From CAYNST01 sp964399955 (GTDB taxonomy: Bacteria; Pseudomonadota; Gammaproteobacteria; Pseudomonadales; Cellvibrionaceae), in assembly GCA_964399955.1 (NCBI GenBank), contig CAYNST010000014.1, positions 1 to 44,479 of the forward strand: a stretch of 44,479 bases of DNA, written 5' to 3'. Below, piece after piece: positions 8,579 to 16,904 of the stretch. The notes beneath the pieces were generated by a model. It was not told the origin of the DNA. It saw only the letters and a list, made by a program, of their open reading frames with translations, and made no database searches. How positions within the stretch are numbered: the first letter of the stretch is position 1; the number at the start of each line of letters is the position of its first letter. The translations under genes and the position numbers were made by a program.

Positions 8579-8851
8579 ATGGCAACCAACCATGGGCCTG
8601 ACCGCCCCCCAGGCCCGCTTACTGTGGCTGACCCTGGCGACCATTTTCTACAGGCATGTTGTGCGATCATTGTTGTGCAGCAGGTCAAAAATACCTGGGA
8701 GTCTGGGTAACGCCGCTGTGGGCAGCTTCTGGCGCGGGCTGAATGGTTCCGCTTTTTTGCACTCTCTTCTGCGCCAAACCAGCTTCTGCTTGTTTGTTCC
8801 ATAGCCGCTAAGTACCATTAAGCCCTTTTGGCAGACCAACCGGAGAAAGAG

Positions 8852-9733
8852 ATGTTTCGAGGCTCAATTGTTGCGCTGGTGACGCCTATGACGGCAGACA
8901 ATGCGCTCGACTGGTCGGCGCTGGAAAACCTGGTGGAGTGGCATATAGAGCAGGGGACCCAGGCCATTGTAGCCGTGGGTACCACCGGCGAATCGTCTAC
9001 CCTGGACATGGATGAACACATTGATGTTATTCGCCAGGCCGTGGAAATGGCGGCCGGTCGCATTCCGATCATCGCCGGCACAGGCGCCAACTCGACCAGT
9101 GAAGCGCTGGAGCTGACTCACGGGGCCAAGGAATCCGGCGCAGCCGCCTGCCTGTTGGTAACGCCCTACTATAATAAGCCCACCCAGGAAGGTCTCTACC
9201 AGCATCACAAGTACATTGCTGAACAGGTTGATATTCCACAAATTCTCTATAACGTACCGGGTCGTACCGCTGTGGACATGCAGTCCGAAACCGTGGCCCG
9301 GCTTGCGCAGATCAGCAATATTATTGGTTTGAAAGACGCCACTGCCGATATGGTTCGCCTGCGGGAGCTTCAAGCGTTGGTGCCCGATGACTTTCTGCTA
9401 CTGTCCGGCGATGACGAGACCGCACTGAAGTTTATGGAACTTGGCGGGCATGGGGAGATCTCTGTTACGGCGAACGTCGCGCCAAAGGCGATCGCGCAGA
9501 TGTGTCAACTGGCCTTGGCCGGGGACTTCGCGGGTGCTCGCGACATTCATGAGCGGCTGCTGCCGGTGCACAAAGCGCTGTTCCTGGAAGCCAATCCCAT
9601 CCCCGTTAAATGGGCCTTGGCAGAGATGGGCCGCATTGGTACAGGCATTCGCCTGCCCATGACACCCCTGTCGCACAAGTATCAGGAACCGCTGCGCCAG
9701 GCACTCCAGGACGCGGAGCTGCTGTCGCAGTAA
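8852..9733 (+). CDS. dapA: 4-hydroxy-tetrahydrodipicolinate synthase
   Basis: DapA condenses pyruvate with aspartate semialdehyde, the committed step to diaminopimelate and lysine. The 293-residue protein has every catalytic residue at E. coli numbering: T44-T45 in GTTGES, Y133 in YNVPGRT, and the Schiff-base lysine K161 in GLKDAT. The ATG at 8852 follows a good GGAGA ribosome site at about 8842; an in-frame TTG at 8828 is less likely. bamC follows after 137 bp, the common dapA-bamC order of gammaproteobacteria. The 273 bp before it carry no convincing gene. Feedback inhibition by lysine is usual for the family but is not tested here. Confidence 0.97.
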   Translation: MFRGSIVALVTPMTADNALDWSALENLVEWHIEQGTQAIVAVGTTGESSTLDMDEHIDVIRQAVEMAAGRIPIIAGTGANSTSEALELTHGAKESGAAACLLVTPYYNKPTQEGLYQHHKYIAEQVDIPQILYNVPGRTAVDMQSETVARLAQISNIIGLKDATADMVRLRELQALVPDDFLLLSGDDETALKFMELGGHGEISVTANVAPKAIAQMCQLALAGDFAGARDIHERLLPVHKALFLEANPIPVKWALAEMGRIGTGIRLPMTPLSHKYQEPLRQALQDAELLSQ

Positions 9734-9870
9734 TGGGGCTGGAAAAGCCGCAAAATCATAAAACCACTTCCAGATTTACACAGTTGCGTCAGTGCCTGCC
9801 GAACGGGCAGGCAAGCGCAGCGGATGCGGCAGAGCTTCAGCCGGCCTCAACAATGAGAACAGTTCACCCT

Positions 9871-11007
9871 ATGCGACCAATCAAACTTCTCCTCTTACCC
9901 GTGCTACTAATCCTGCTGAACGGCTGTATCTATCTGGACCGCAGCGAAGAATATCGGCGTGCGGGGTCTATCAAGACAATCGAGGTACCGGAAGAGTTTG
10001 GCCCGGTCACCATAGAGCCGCTGTACCCCATTCCTGCAGTGGTTGCCCGTACCGACACCTTCTACGACATTGAGACGGACGGTTTTGTCATTCCGCGGCC
10101 GGAGCCCATGAGCACGGAGCGGCAGGCTGCTCGCGTAAAGATGCAGAAGGTGGGCAATCGCCGCTGGATTTTGCTGGAAGCCCCGGCCGGACAGGTCTGG
10201 CCACTGGCGCAAAGCTTTCTCTCTGAAGTGGGCATAACGGTTAACCGGAGCCAGCCTGCGGTGGGGCTCATAGAAACCGACTGGGTGCAGTTCCAGGCGG
10301 ACCCAAGCACGCGGCACCGTTACCGTCTGCGGATTGAGCAGGGAGTACGTCCAGACACCACCGAGATTCACGTATTGCAGCGTCATGCGCCCATGGACAC
10401 TGCGGTGGAGGAAGTCTGGCCGGACAAGTCGACCGACCCGGAGCGTGAATCCTGGCTACTGGAGGAGTTGGCCAACAGCCTGGCGTTATCCATAGAAAAC
10501 CGGGCCGCGTCGCTGTTGGGGCAGTCGGTAGGTGGAGAGGTCAAAGCGGCTCTTTTCATAGACGACGGTGAGCCTGCCTTGCAATTGCGGCTCAGCCCGG
10601 TGCGTGCGTGGGCGAGCCTGGCGCATGCCTTGAATCAAGAGGGCTTTCAGCTTTGGGAAGATCAGCTGGAGCAACGTGTCATGCACTTCCAGTATATAGA
10701 CCCCCAGACGGAAGACGGGCGGCTGAAGCGGTGGTTGGGTATGGGCCGCAAAACCGTGCGCGAACAACCTCAGCCCCTGGATCAGGTGCTTGCCAACCTG
10801 GCCGACACCCCGGAGACCCGTGCCCTGTTCCAGTCTGTGCCGGCTGCGGGATACAGTCAGGCCAGTGACAATAGCGCCGGCTTCCTGTTGGTACTTGAAC
10901 CGCGTGGCGAGGTCATGGTGGCAAAGTTGCGCGACGCCCGGGGCCAGAGGCTTGCCACTGCGCTGAACAAACAATTGCTGTCCACGCTTCGGCGCAACCT
11001 GATCTAA
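9871..11007 (+). CDS. bamC: Outer membrane protein assembly factor BamC (lipoprotein)
   Basis: BamC (NlpB/DapX) is a lipoprotein of the BAM complex that folds beta-barrel proteins into the outer membrane. From the ATG at 9871 the 378-residue product has a lipoprotein signal peptide ending in LNGC, with C19 as the lipidated cysteine. The frame is open upstream into the end of dapA, and another ATG lies at 9853; the 9871 start gives the cleanest signal peptide. The N-terminal unstructured segment contains YRRAGS and PLYPIP, followed by two helix-grip domains. Its place directly after dapA supports the call. It ends 6 bp before the metallo-hydrolase gene, so the two are probably co-transcribed. 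Confidence 0.9.
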   Translation: MRPIKLLLLPVLLILLNGCIYLDRSEEYRRAGSIKTIEVPEEFGPVTIEPLYPIPAVVARTDTFYDIETDGFVIPRPEPMSTERQAARVKMQKVGNRRWILLEAPAGQVWPLAQSFLSEVGITVNRSQPAVGLIETDWVQFQADPSTRHRYRLRIEQGVRPDTTEIHVLQRHAPMDTAVEEVWPDKSTDPERESWLLEELANSLALSIENRAASLLGQSVGGEVKAALFIDDGEPALQLRLSPVRAWASLAHALNQEGFQLWEDQLEQRVMHFQYIDPQTEDGRLKRWLGMGRKTVREQPQPLDQVLANLADTPETRALFQSVPAAGYSQASDNSAGFLLVLEPRGEVMVAKLRDARGQRLATALNKQLLSTLRRNLI

Positions 11008-11013
11008 ACCGCC

Positions 11014-11775
11014 ATGCGCTTTGCGTCGTTGGGCAGCGGCAGTGGCGGCAATGCCTCGGTGGTGGGCGCCGGCGGCATGCACCTGCTGGTGGACTGCGGC
11101 TTCTCTTTACGGGAGGTCAAGAAGCGTCTGCAGAGGCTGGATTTGGATGTGACGCAGATCCAGGCGGTGCTAGTGACCCATGAGCACAGCGATCACTGCA
11201 AGGGCGTGCCCATGCTTGCGCGCCAAATGGGCATTCCGGTTTACGCCACCCGTGGCACCTACGACGCCATGCGCGGTGTTGACGGCCTCACCCGCTTTTG
11301 TGCGATTGAGCCAAACAGCCGCTTTCAGCTTGGCGCTTTGCAGGTCCGAGCTGTGCCCGTGCCCCACGATGCGCGTCAGCCGGTGCAATTTACCTTCGAG
11401 CACGGCGGGCTTAAGCTGGGCTTGCTGACCGATCTGGGGCAGGCTACACCTGTTGTGATAGAAGCTTTCAATGGTTGCCACGGTTTGCTGCTGGAGGCCA
11501 ATTACGATGCCCAGATGCTGGCTTCCGGCCCCTATCCTTACTTTCTCAAAGCGCGGGTCGCAGGCGCTTTAGGCCACTTGAGCAACGACCAGGCGGTAAC
11601 CTTGCTGCAATCACTGGAAACCGCTCATCTTCAGCATCTGGTGCTTGGACACTTGAGCCGCAAGAACAATGACCCGTCGCTTGCACGCCTGGCCATTGCC
11701 CGACTGGACAAGCCACTGGGTCAGATCCACTACGCGTGCCAGGACGACGGTTTTGGCTGGCTGACCCTGCTTTAG
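11014..11775 (+). CDS. MBL-fold metallo-hydrolase (YycJ/WalJ-like)
   Basis: A 253-residue metallo-beta-lactamase-fold hydrolase. The N-terminus MRFASLGSGSGGNA is characteristic of the YycJ/PhnP-like group. The zinc motif HEHSDH, after a threonine, is at residues 56-61 (H56, H58, D60, H61), with later ligands likely at H118-type and C-terminal positions (VPHDA and LGHLSRKN). No signal peptide, so cytoplasmic. Starts 6 bp after bamC. In Pseudomonas a similar gene stands between bamC and purC; here purC does not follow and an AT-rich non-coding region does. A nuclease or phosphodiesterase activity is suggested by the family, but the substrate is unknown. Confidence 0.85.
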   Translation: MRFASLGSGSGGNASVVGAGGMHLLVDCGFSLREVKKRLQRLDLDVTQIQAVLVTHEHSDHCKGVPMLARQMGIPVYATRGTYDAMRGVDGLTRFCAIEPNSRFQLGALQVRAVPVPHDARQPVQFTFEHGGLKLGLLTDLGQATPVVIEAFNGCHGLLLEANYDAQMLASGPYPYFLKARVAGALGHLSNDQAVTLLQSLETAHLQHLVLGHLSRKNNDPSLARLAIARLDKPLGQIHYACQDDGFGWLTLL

Positions 11776-12011
11776 TACGGCTTTTATCGCGTGTCTCGCA
11801 TTTTTTCAACCCTTTTATTTTTTTTGTCCACATCAAATTTTTGTTGACAATAACGGCTGCCAACAAATTGTCACCTCAGGCCGCACCGCTGTTGACAAAT
11901 ATAAATCTTTGAAAAATAACAATATTTTCCAATTTGCTTAGAAATTGAACACTCCTGCGGATGCGCTTGAGGCGTGGCTTAAACCGAATTACCAAAAGAT
12001 AACACACAGAA

Positions 12012-12020
12012 TTATCCACA
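12012..12020 (+). promoter_or_regulatory. Perfect DnaA box
   Basis: TTATCCACA, an exact match to the high-affinity DnaA box TTATNCACA. A second exact copy on the opposite strand lies 43 bp downstream at 12064-12072. Confidence 0.65.
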
Positions 12021-12063
12021 GAATATGTGTAGAACTGCTTTTTGCATCTAACTGGGGTATGCC

Positions 12064-12072
12064 TGTGGATAA
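12064..12072 (-). promoter_or_regulatory. Perfect DnaA box, inverted
   Basis: TGTGGATAA on the plus strand is TTATCCACA on the minus strand, so this box faces the one at 12012-12020. A one-mismatch box (12026-12034, read on the minus strand as TTCTACACA) lies between them. Confidence 0.65.
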
Positions 12073-12292
12073 GTCTGAGATTTGGCTGTGTGAAACCGGG
12101 GGCAGAACCTGTGCAATGCAGGTAGCGGAGTAGATATTGTCCACTGTGCCACCCCGAAGAAGGCTTTCACAGGTTGGCAGAAAGAGACCTGCAGTAAAGC
12201 TAAAAACCTGTTTCGGCGCAGAAGATCGTATGCCCTCAGGCTTTAGGTGCTATAACTTCAGCTACAAGATTAGCTTCTGAAGGTACTTTGCT

Positions 12293-12562
12293 GTGGAAGA
12301 CCGTAGGCGGTTCGAGCGAACCGCAACTTCTATACGGGTGGAAATATCTCACCCGTCGTTTGGCACCATCGTTGGATTCACGCGTGACATCTCCGACGGC
12401 GGGGCACAGGTGTGCATCGACAATCAGCCCATTCCGCCGGTGGGCACAACGGTGAATGTCAGGTTCAGCCGGCTGGCCGGCCCAGTCAATGCTGAACCGG
12501 TTCAAATGCGGATTATGCACAGCCATCGCAATCTGGCGGGGCTGATGTTTGTAGGGCGCTAG
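12293..12562 (+). CDS. PilZ-domain protein (probable c-di-GMP binding)
   Basis: A single-domain PilZ protein of 89 residues. The cyclic di-GMP signature is intact: RRRFER at residues 4-9 gives the RxxxR-type arginines, and DISDGGAQV at about 36-44 gives the (D/N)xSxxG element. Such small proteins act as c-di-GMP receptors that pass the signal to a partner, often for motility or surface growth. The GTG start at 12293 is the one that keeps the arginine motif at the N-terminus, and a GAAGG lies upstream at about 12279. No diguanylate cyclase or partner is adjacent. Its end overlaps the convergent lipoprotein gene by four bases. Confidence 0.88.
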   Translation: MEDRRRFERTATSIRVEISHPSFGTIVGFTRDISDGGAQVCIDNQPIPPVGTTVNVRFSRLAGPVNAEPVQMRIMHSHRNLAGLMFVGR

Positions 12563-13005
12563 GCAGACGGCTGGCAGTGCTCTGGGTAGCTTATCTCGGC
12601 ACCCATTCCTGCCAGTTCAAAGGCTTCGCCACACCGCAGCCCAGCATTGCCCTGCAGGTTTATGCGCGGCTGCGCCTGCATACTCATCAGAGCGCGCACG
12701 CTCTGCAGTTGGTTGTTTGCCAGGTTAACGGTGCGCAACCCGCTGAACACCTCCAGGCCTGCCAGTGACTGTACGCCCTCCGCCACGCAGTCCAGCCTGC
12801 GCAGTTGAGCAGCCTTGCTGATACCCTGATCGGCAATGCTCCGTTCAACGCAGGCAGCCAAGGCTTGATCGGCAATTTGGTACTCCGTGAACAAGGGCGA
12901 CGGTGAATAGACCAGGTTCTCATTTACGCTGAACGCGTACCGGCTGCAGCCGGTCAGGCAAACCAATAGCGCCACCAGCCGTACCAACCTTGTGCTGTAA
13001 GCCAT
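12559..13005 (-). CDS. Small lipoprotein with leucine-rich-repeat-like core
   Basis: A predicted 148-residue lipoprotein. From the ATG at 13005 the signal peptide runs through LVRLVALLVCLTGC, with lipidation at C20; a TTG three codons earlier is also in frame. The middle of the protein reads like one or two leucine-rich repeats (LRRLDCV, LAGLEVFSGLRTVNLANNQL, INLQGNAGL), followed by a cysteine-containing cap. The function is not recognised. LRR surfaces usually bind other proteins, so an envelope binding role is plausible but unproven. It overlaps the PilZ gene tail to tail and diverges from the OmpA-type lipoprotein. Confidence 0.7.
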   Translation of the reverse strand: MAYSTRLVRLVALLVCLTGCSRYAFSVNENLVYSPSPLFTEYQIADQALAACVERSIADQGISKAAQLRRLDCVAEGVQSLAGLEVFSGLRTVNLANNQLQSVRALMSMQAQPRINLQGNAGLRCGEAFELAGMGAEISYPEHCQPSA

Positions 13006-13088
13006 AAAACTCAATCCGTCTGATTTTAACCCGTTTACGCATAAACATAGAGTTCAGGTTAGATTCAGGCAAATGGCCTATCATGGCG

Positions 13089-13116
13089 TTGCGCTCCTGC
13101 GGGCGGCAGCTACAAT
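13089..13116 (+). promoter_or_regulatory. Candidate promoter upstream of the OmpA-type lipoprotein
   Basis: TTGCGC at 13089-13094, 16 bp, then TACAAT at 13111-13116. It lies about 200 bp before the lipoprotein start, which would leave a long leader. The rest of the 310-bp intergenic region holds no gene I can support. Confidence 0.3.
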
Positions 13117-13315
13117 ACCAGAGCGCACCCACAGGCCAGCGTCCGGGAGTCTTGCTGAACCTGACTGCTGCGCGGTTTTCTGGCAAGCCGGAAGAAGTAA
13201 TTTGCCCTGGTGGTTTACCCATTTCTGCAGCTGTGGGCAGCCTGAGCCGATTTGAGTCGAATAATCAACGGTCAATAATCAAAACAAAATGCTTACTATT
13301 AGGAGAGCATCCATT

Positions 13316-13969
13316 ATGCGAATCATGTTACTGGCCCTGTTAGCGGCCGTTCTGTCTGCCTGCACCTCAACAGACCCCTACACCGGCGAGCAAAAGTCCA
13401 ACAATACCGCGCGGGGAGCCACTGCAGGTGCAGTAGCCGGTGCGGTTTTGGGTGCCGCTACTTCAAGCAAAAGTGACCGGCAGAGGGGCGTGTTGACCGG
13501 CGCTGCAGCCGGGGCAGCTGTTGGTGGGGGTGTGGGTTATTACATGGACCGTCAGGAAAAGGCGCTGCGTGAGCAGTTGCAGGGCAGCGGTGTACAGGTG
13601 CGACGCGACGGCGACAACATTCGCCTGATCATGCCCGGCAATATCACCTTTGCTACCAATCAGAGCGACATTCGCAGCGAATTCCACTCAACTCTGGACT
13701 CTGTCGTGCGCGTACTCAAAGAGTTCAAAGACACTCGTATCAAGGTATCCGGTCACACCGACAACACCGGTGGCGCCGACCTAAACCAGCGTTTGAGCGA
13801 GAGCCGTGCAGAGAGCGTCAAGGGCTACCTGACTTCAAACGGTGTGTCTGCGGGGCGCGTCAACGCCATCGGCTATTCGTTCCGCTACCCCATCGCCTCC
13901 AACAGCACGGCTGAAGGCCGACAGGCCAACCGCCGCGTTGAACTGGAGCTTGAGCCTATCCAGCAGTAA
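13316..13969 (+). CDS. OmpA-family lipoprotein with glycine zipper
   Basis: A 217-residue outer-membrane lipoprotein like E. coli YiaD. The start at 13316 has AGGAGA at about 13301 and gives a short signal peptide ending LSAC, with C16 lipidated; an upstream in-frame ATG at 13289 would break this. Residues 30-75 hold two glycine/alanine-rich zipper segments (GATAGAVAGAVLG and GVLTGAAAGAAVGGGVG) that may insert into membrane or oligomerise. The C-terminal half is an OmpA/MotB peptidoglycan-binding domain with SGHTDNTG and LNQRLSESRAESV. It likely tethers the outer membrane to the cell wall. A strong hairpin follows the stop codon. Confidence 0.9.
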   Translation: MRIMLLALLAAVLSACTSTDPYTGEQKSNNTARGATAGAVAGAVLGAATSSKSDRQRGVLTGAAAGAAVGGGVGYYMDRQEKALREQLQGSGVQVRRDGDNIRLIMPGNITFATNQSDIRSEFHSTLDSVVRVLKEFKDTRIKVSGHTDNTGGADLNQRLSESRAESVKGYLTSNGVSAGRVNAIGYSFRYPIASNSTAEGRQANRRVELELEPIQQ

Positions 13970-13978
13970 GGTGCCTCT

Positions 13979-14003
13979 CAGCAGCGGCGCCACGCCGCTG
14001 CTG
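13979..14003 (+). terminator. Hairpin after the OmpA-type lipoprotein gene
   Basis: A perfect 11-bp stem (13979-13989 with 13993-14003) around a CCA loop, starting 10 bp after the stop codon. There is no T-tract, so it may be a weak terminator or an mRNA 3'-end stabiliser. Confidence 0.5.
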
Positions 14004-14349
14004 CAATACCTTATGGCCTGGCGGGTGTCTGTTGGTCAGGCCTTCGGGCTTGGGCACCTCACCTGGGCCAAATCAACGCTCTTCCGTGCGCAGTCCCCCC
14101 TCTCGGTATACCCAACCTTCTGCCTGTTTGTCTTGCTCCTGGCGTTGGCTCTCCTGCTGTCCAGGGTTCATCCGCAACGCACCTGCTCCGGGGCTGCCTG
14201 GCAAGGCCAGGATCCAGGGTGGACAAACCAAAAAAGTTTGTCATGATGCGTCATTCTTGATGGCGGCCGCACTTCAGAACAGGGCCATTACTGTTCTGTA
14301 ACTGTACCAAGCCTTATCGATTGAGCCGGCAAAGCGGGAGGCATTCACT
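14004..14349. other. Intergenic region before rsmJ
   Basis: No supported gene. The notable elements are an inverted repeat CAGAACAG/CTGTTCTG at 14275-14298 and a GGGAGG ribosome site at 14336-14341 serving the TTG start of rsmJ. Confidence 0.5.
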
Positions 14350-15156
14350 TTGAACAGAGACACACAGGTCAGCGTAAGTTGCACCCTGGAAGCCCGCTTG
14401 GCCGAAGCGGAAGCTTGTGCCCAAGCCTTAGGCACAAGTGTAAGCACAACTGACGCCGCCGCCCCATACCGCCTGGTTTTTGACCGGCAGGTATACCTGG
14501 AACGCGCCAGGAGTGGTCGGATCCTGGTTGATTTTTGCGGGGGAAAATTGGCGCACCGGCGCAAATGGGGCGGTGGCAAGGGGCAGATGATCGCTAAGGC
14601 CGCAGGACTCAACCACGGCTTTCTGCCAAGCGTTTTTGACGCCACTGCGGGTTTGGGTGCGGATGCCTTTGTGTTGGCCAGCCTGGGTTGCCGTGTCACC
14701 ATGGCCGAGCGCTCGCCGGTCGCGTTTGCCCTGCTGCAAGACGGGTTGCAACGCGCTCGCGAGTTTGCACTGCAAGAGGACGAGGAGTTGCTGGCAACGC
14801 TTGAGCGAATGACGCTGGTTGCCGGCGACAGTCTGCGATACATGACTGACCATCCGGATTTACTGGCGGATGTGATCTATCTGGATCCGATGTTTCCCCC
14901 CCGCAGCAAGAGCGCCGCCGTCAAAAAGGACATGCAGGCGTTTCACGATGTCATAGGCGAGGACGAAGACAGCGGGGCCCTTCTGCAGGTGGCTCTGAGC
15001 AAGGCCCGCTATCGGGTGGTGGTGAAACGGCCGCGGCTGGCCGGCGCACTGGCCGGGCAAATGCCGGGCTTTTCTTTTGCAGGCAAATCGTCGCGCTACG
15101 ATATCTACGTGTTGAAAGGCATCGTCAACAAAGCCGCAGCACCGGTCTCCGGCTGA
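14350..15156 (+). CDS. rsmJ: 16S rRNA (guanine-1516-N2)-methyltransferase
   Basis: RsmJ (YhiQ) methylates G1516 of 16S rRNA with S-adenosylmethionine. In this 268-residue protein the SAM-binding loop is DATAGLGADAF at about 97-107, and the catalytic DPMFPPR is at about 179-185, followed by the conserved RSKSAAVKKDMQ segment. The length is typical. The start is a TTG at 14350: it is the best choice because GGGAGG lies eight bases upstream and the protein then begins at the usual distance from the first motif. Monocistronic. It converges on the membrane methyltransferase-like gene, with two hairpins in the gap. Confidence 0.93.
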   Translation: MNRDTQVSVSCTLEARLAEAEACAQALGTSVSTTDAAAPYRLVFDRQVYLERARSGRILVDFCGGKLAHRRKWGGGKGQMIAKAAGLNHGFLPSVFDATAGLGADAFVLASLGCRVTMAERSPVAFALLQDGLQRAREFALQEDEELLATLERMTLVAGDSLRYMTDHPDLLADVIYLDPMFPPRSKSAAVKKDMQAFHDVIGEDEDSGALLQVALSKARYRVVVKRPRLAGALAGQMPGFSFAGKSSRYDIYVLKGIVNKAAAPVSG

Positions 15157-15193
15157 ACTGCGGGAGACCGGTCAGGCGGGGTTAGATAACCCC
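15141..15193. terminator. Pair of hairpins between convergent genes
   Basis: First stem: ACCGGTCTCC at 15141-15150 with GGAGACCGGT at 15163-15172. Second stem: GGGGTTA at 15178-15184 with TAACCCC at 15187-15193, overlapping the last codons of the minus-strand gene. Neither has a T-tract. Placed between two convergent genes, they may stop transcription from both sides. Confidence 0.45.
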
Positions 15194-16663
15194 GGGTATG
15201 AACCTGTATTTAACCTGCTGGCAATAGGCCTGGTAGTGGGGGTCGGCCATCAGGTGGCGTTCTTCGGTCAGGGCGCGAAGGTAATACACCCCGGTCATCA
15301 GCAGCAGGCCGATGATCTGAAAGCCCGCAACGCCCCAGCCGGTGTTGTTGATGTTGTAGATGATGGCTGGGAACATCACACACCACCAGGCGAAGTTCTT
15401 GGATGCATAGGCCGGGTGGCGCACCCAGGCAAACGGGCCCTTGCGGATGATGCCGCGGTTGGTCAGGTTGGAGAAGCGCACCCCGAACCAGAGCGTCGCC
15501 GCCATATAGATCACGTAGCTCGCCACCATCATACTGGTGAAAATAGTGACCAGCCACAGGCTGCCCACCTGCAGTACCGCGCGCTCCCCGGGCGCCGAGA
15601 AATACAGCCCCAGGAACATCTGAAAGGGCGGGTAACACATTATGCACACCAGCCAGCCCAGCACGGTGGGTTCTGCCGATGCAGTCTGGTTATCAACCCA
15701 GCGCGACGAGATGATGTAGCCGCACCAGGCCAGTGCCACATCGATGGAAAAAATCAAAGCGATGGAGATGTTGAAAAAGTCGCTGTTGAAGCGCGAGTGA
15801 GTGTAGGCGCCGCTGCTGATCAGGTTGGGCAGGCCGTCAAACAGGTAACCGACGTTGCGCACCAGATGCGGGAACTGGTCGCAGAAAAACACCGTCATCA
15901 AGGGCGCAAAGAACAGCTTCACCAAGAGCCCACGGCCGTTTTTTTTGTCTATGTCGTCAAATACCGGCCGCAGGGCTTTGAGCCCAGGTATGGACGCCAG
16001 GGCATACATCAGGACCTTGCCGAAGCTGGTGGCCAGGTCCCGCCGGTCCGCGAGTGGATTGTGTTTCAGCGCCCGGGTCAGCAGGCCGTAGGGCAGCCCC
16101 AGCCACAGGTAGGCCGTCCACGCCAGCTCCAGGAAGCGGAACCACGGCTGGTAGTAGGGCGCGTTGCGGGTGTAGCCGTATTCATTGGCCGCTCGAAAGA
16201 ACAGGATCACCAGGCCAAGCAGTGCCAGGTACAGCAGGTAATTTGCCAGGCCATTGATAAAAAAGCGCAGGCTGTTGCCCTGGGACAAGTCCGGGGCCAG
16301 CTGGAAGAAGGCGCGCTTCTCGCGCAGGTAAAGGCGCGCCAGCTCCACCGCCACCATAACCCCGGTGATCATCAGCAAGGCCGTCAAAAGCGAATCCAGC
16401 CGGTTGTCCGTCAGTTGCCAGCCAAATACAAACACGCCACGCTCCAGGGCGTTGCTGACGTTGAACCAGGCAGCAAACAGGACGACGGCCACGGCGCCGA
16501 CCACGCCGCATATCCATGCGCCGTCGGTAACCCAATTGGATTTGCTCAGCTGGGTGAGGTCGGTGATGTTCAGGTCAACTCGGGTTGTCGGCTTGGCCTC
16601 GGGCGCTGCGGGTTCACGCAATGCGGCGACTCCGCCCTGATTTTTATAGCGGTCTTTTTTCAT
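15182..16663 (-). CDS. Polytopic membrane protein with ICMT/PEMT-like methyltransferase C-terminus
   Basis: A 493-residue membrane protein with about ten hydrophobic segments. The last 120 residues resemble isoprenylcysteine carboxyl methyltransferase and phospholipid methyltransferase families: NRGIIRKGPFAWVRHPAYASK is the typical RHPxY block, and LRALTEERHL with HYQAYCQQVKYRFIPG is the C-terminal EE...P-type block. These families use SAM to methylate a membrane substrate. The first 370 residues (a cytoplasmic start, then several helices) have no family I recognise. The ATG at 16663 is the first in frame after a likely promoter region. Single gene, convergent with rsmJ. The methyl acceptor is unknown. 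Confidence 0.75.
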   Translation of the reverse strand: MKKDRYKNQGGVAALREPAAPEAKPTTRVDLNITDLTQLSKSNWVTDGAWICGVVGAVAVVLFAAWFNVSNALERGVFVFGWQLTDNRLDSLLTALLMITGVMVAVELARLYLREKRAFFQLAPDLSQGNSLRFFINGLANYLLYLALLGLVILFFRAANEYGYTRNAPYYQPWFRFLELAWTAYLWLGLPYGLLTRALKHNPLADRRDLATSFGKVLMYALASIPGLKALRPVFDDIDKKNGRGLLVKLFFAPLMTVFFCDQFPHLVRNVGYLFDGLPNLISSGAYTHSRFNSDFFNISIALIFSIDVALAWCGYIISSRWVDNQTASAEPTVLGWLVCIMCYPPFQMFLGLYFSAPGERAVLQVGSLWLVTIFTSMMVASYVIYMAATLWFGVRFSNLTNRGIIRKGPFAWVRHPAYASKNFAWWCVMFPAIIYNINNTGWGVAGFQIIGLLLMTGVYYLRALTEERHLMADPHYQAYCQQVKYRFIPGVI

Positions 16664-16904
16664 GACAAATCTGCTCGTTGCTGGATGGTGCCTCTTGCCC
16701 GGGTCTACGCCGTTTCAGCAAGATATTTCCCGCCGGCACCCACAGGGGGTGGCAGTTGATTGCAGCCGTGCAGCGGCTGCATGAACAGGGCGGGTGGTTG
16801 CGCCCAAGTATAACCGGGAGCAGCAGGTGAAATCGCGGATGACGTCAACAAAGTAGCGGGATCTGGCGTCGGCGTCGCAATTCACTTGCTTCGCCGGGCC
16901 GACG

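Larger units (their letters stand above)
11776..12292. other. AT-rich gene-free region with DnaA boxes
   Basis: A 517-bp stretch with no supported gene. It has a run of A/T-rich sequence (about 11800-11945), two perfect DnaA boxes in opposite orientation (12012-12020 and 12064-12072) and two boxes with one mismatch (11824-11832 and 12026-12034). TGTTGACAA occurs twice (11842-11850 and 11890-11898). A 62-codon frame at 11945-12133 begins with TTG, overlaps the boxes and has no recognisable content. Confidence 0.6.

Noticed and set aside
8592..8804. 70-codon plus-strand frame between lpxL and dapA
   Set aside because: No ribosome site, no recognisable motifs, and a composition unlike the neighbours.
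11945..12133. 62-codon plus-strand frame beginning with TTG
   Set aside because: It has no ribosome site or recognisable content and is better explained by the DnaA-box region it overlaps.
15236..16759. 507-codon plus-strand frame opposite the ICMT-like gene
   Set aside because: Its His/Gln-rich composition is that of the reverse complement of a membrane-protein gene; it is a shadow.
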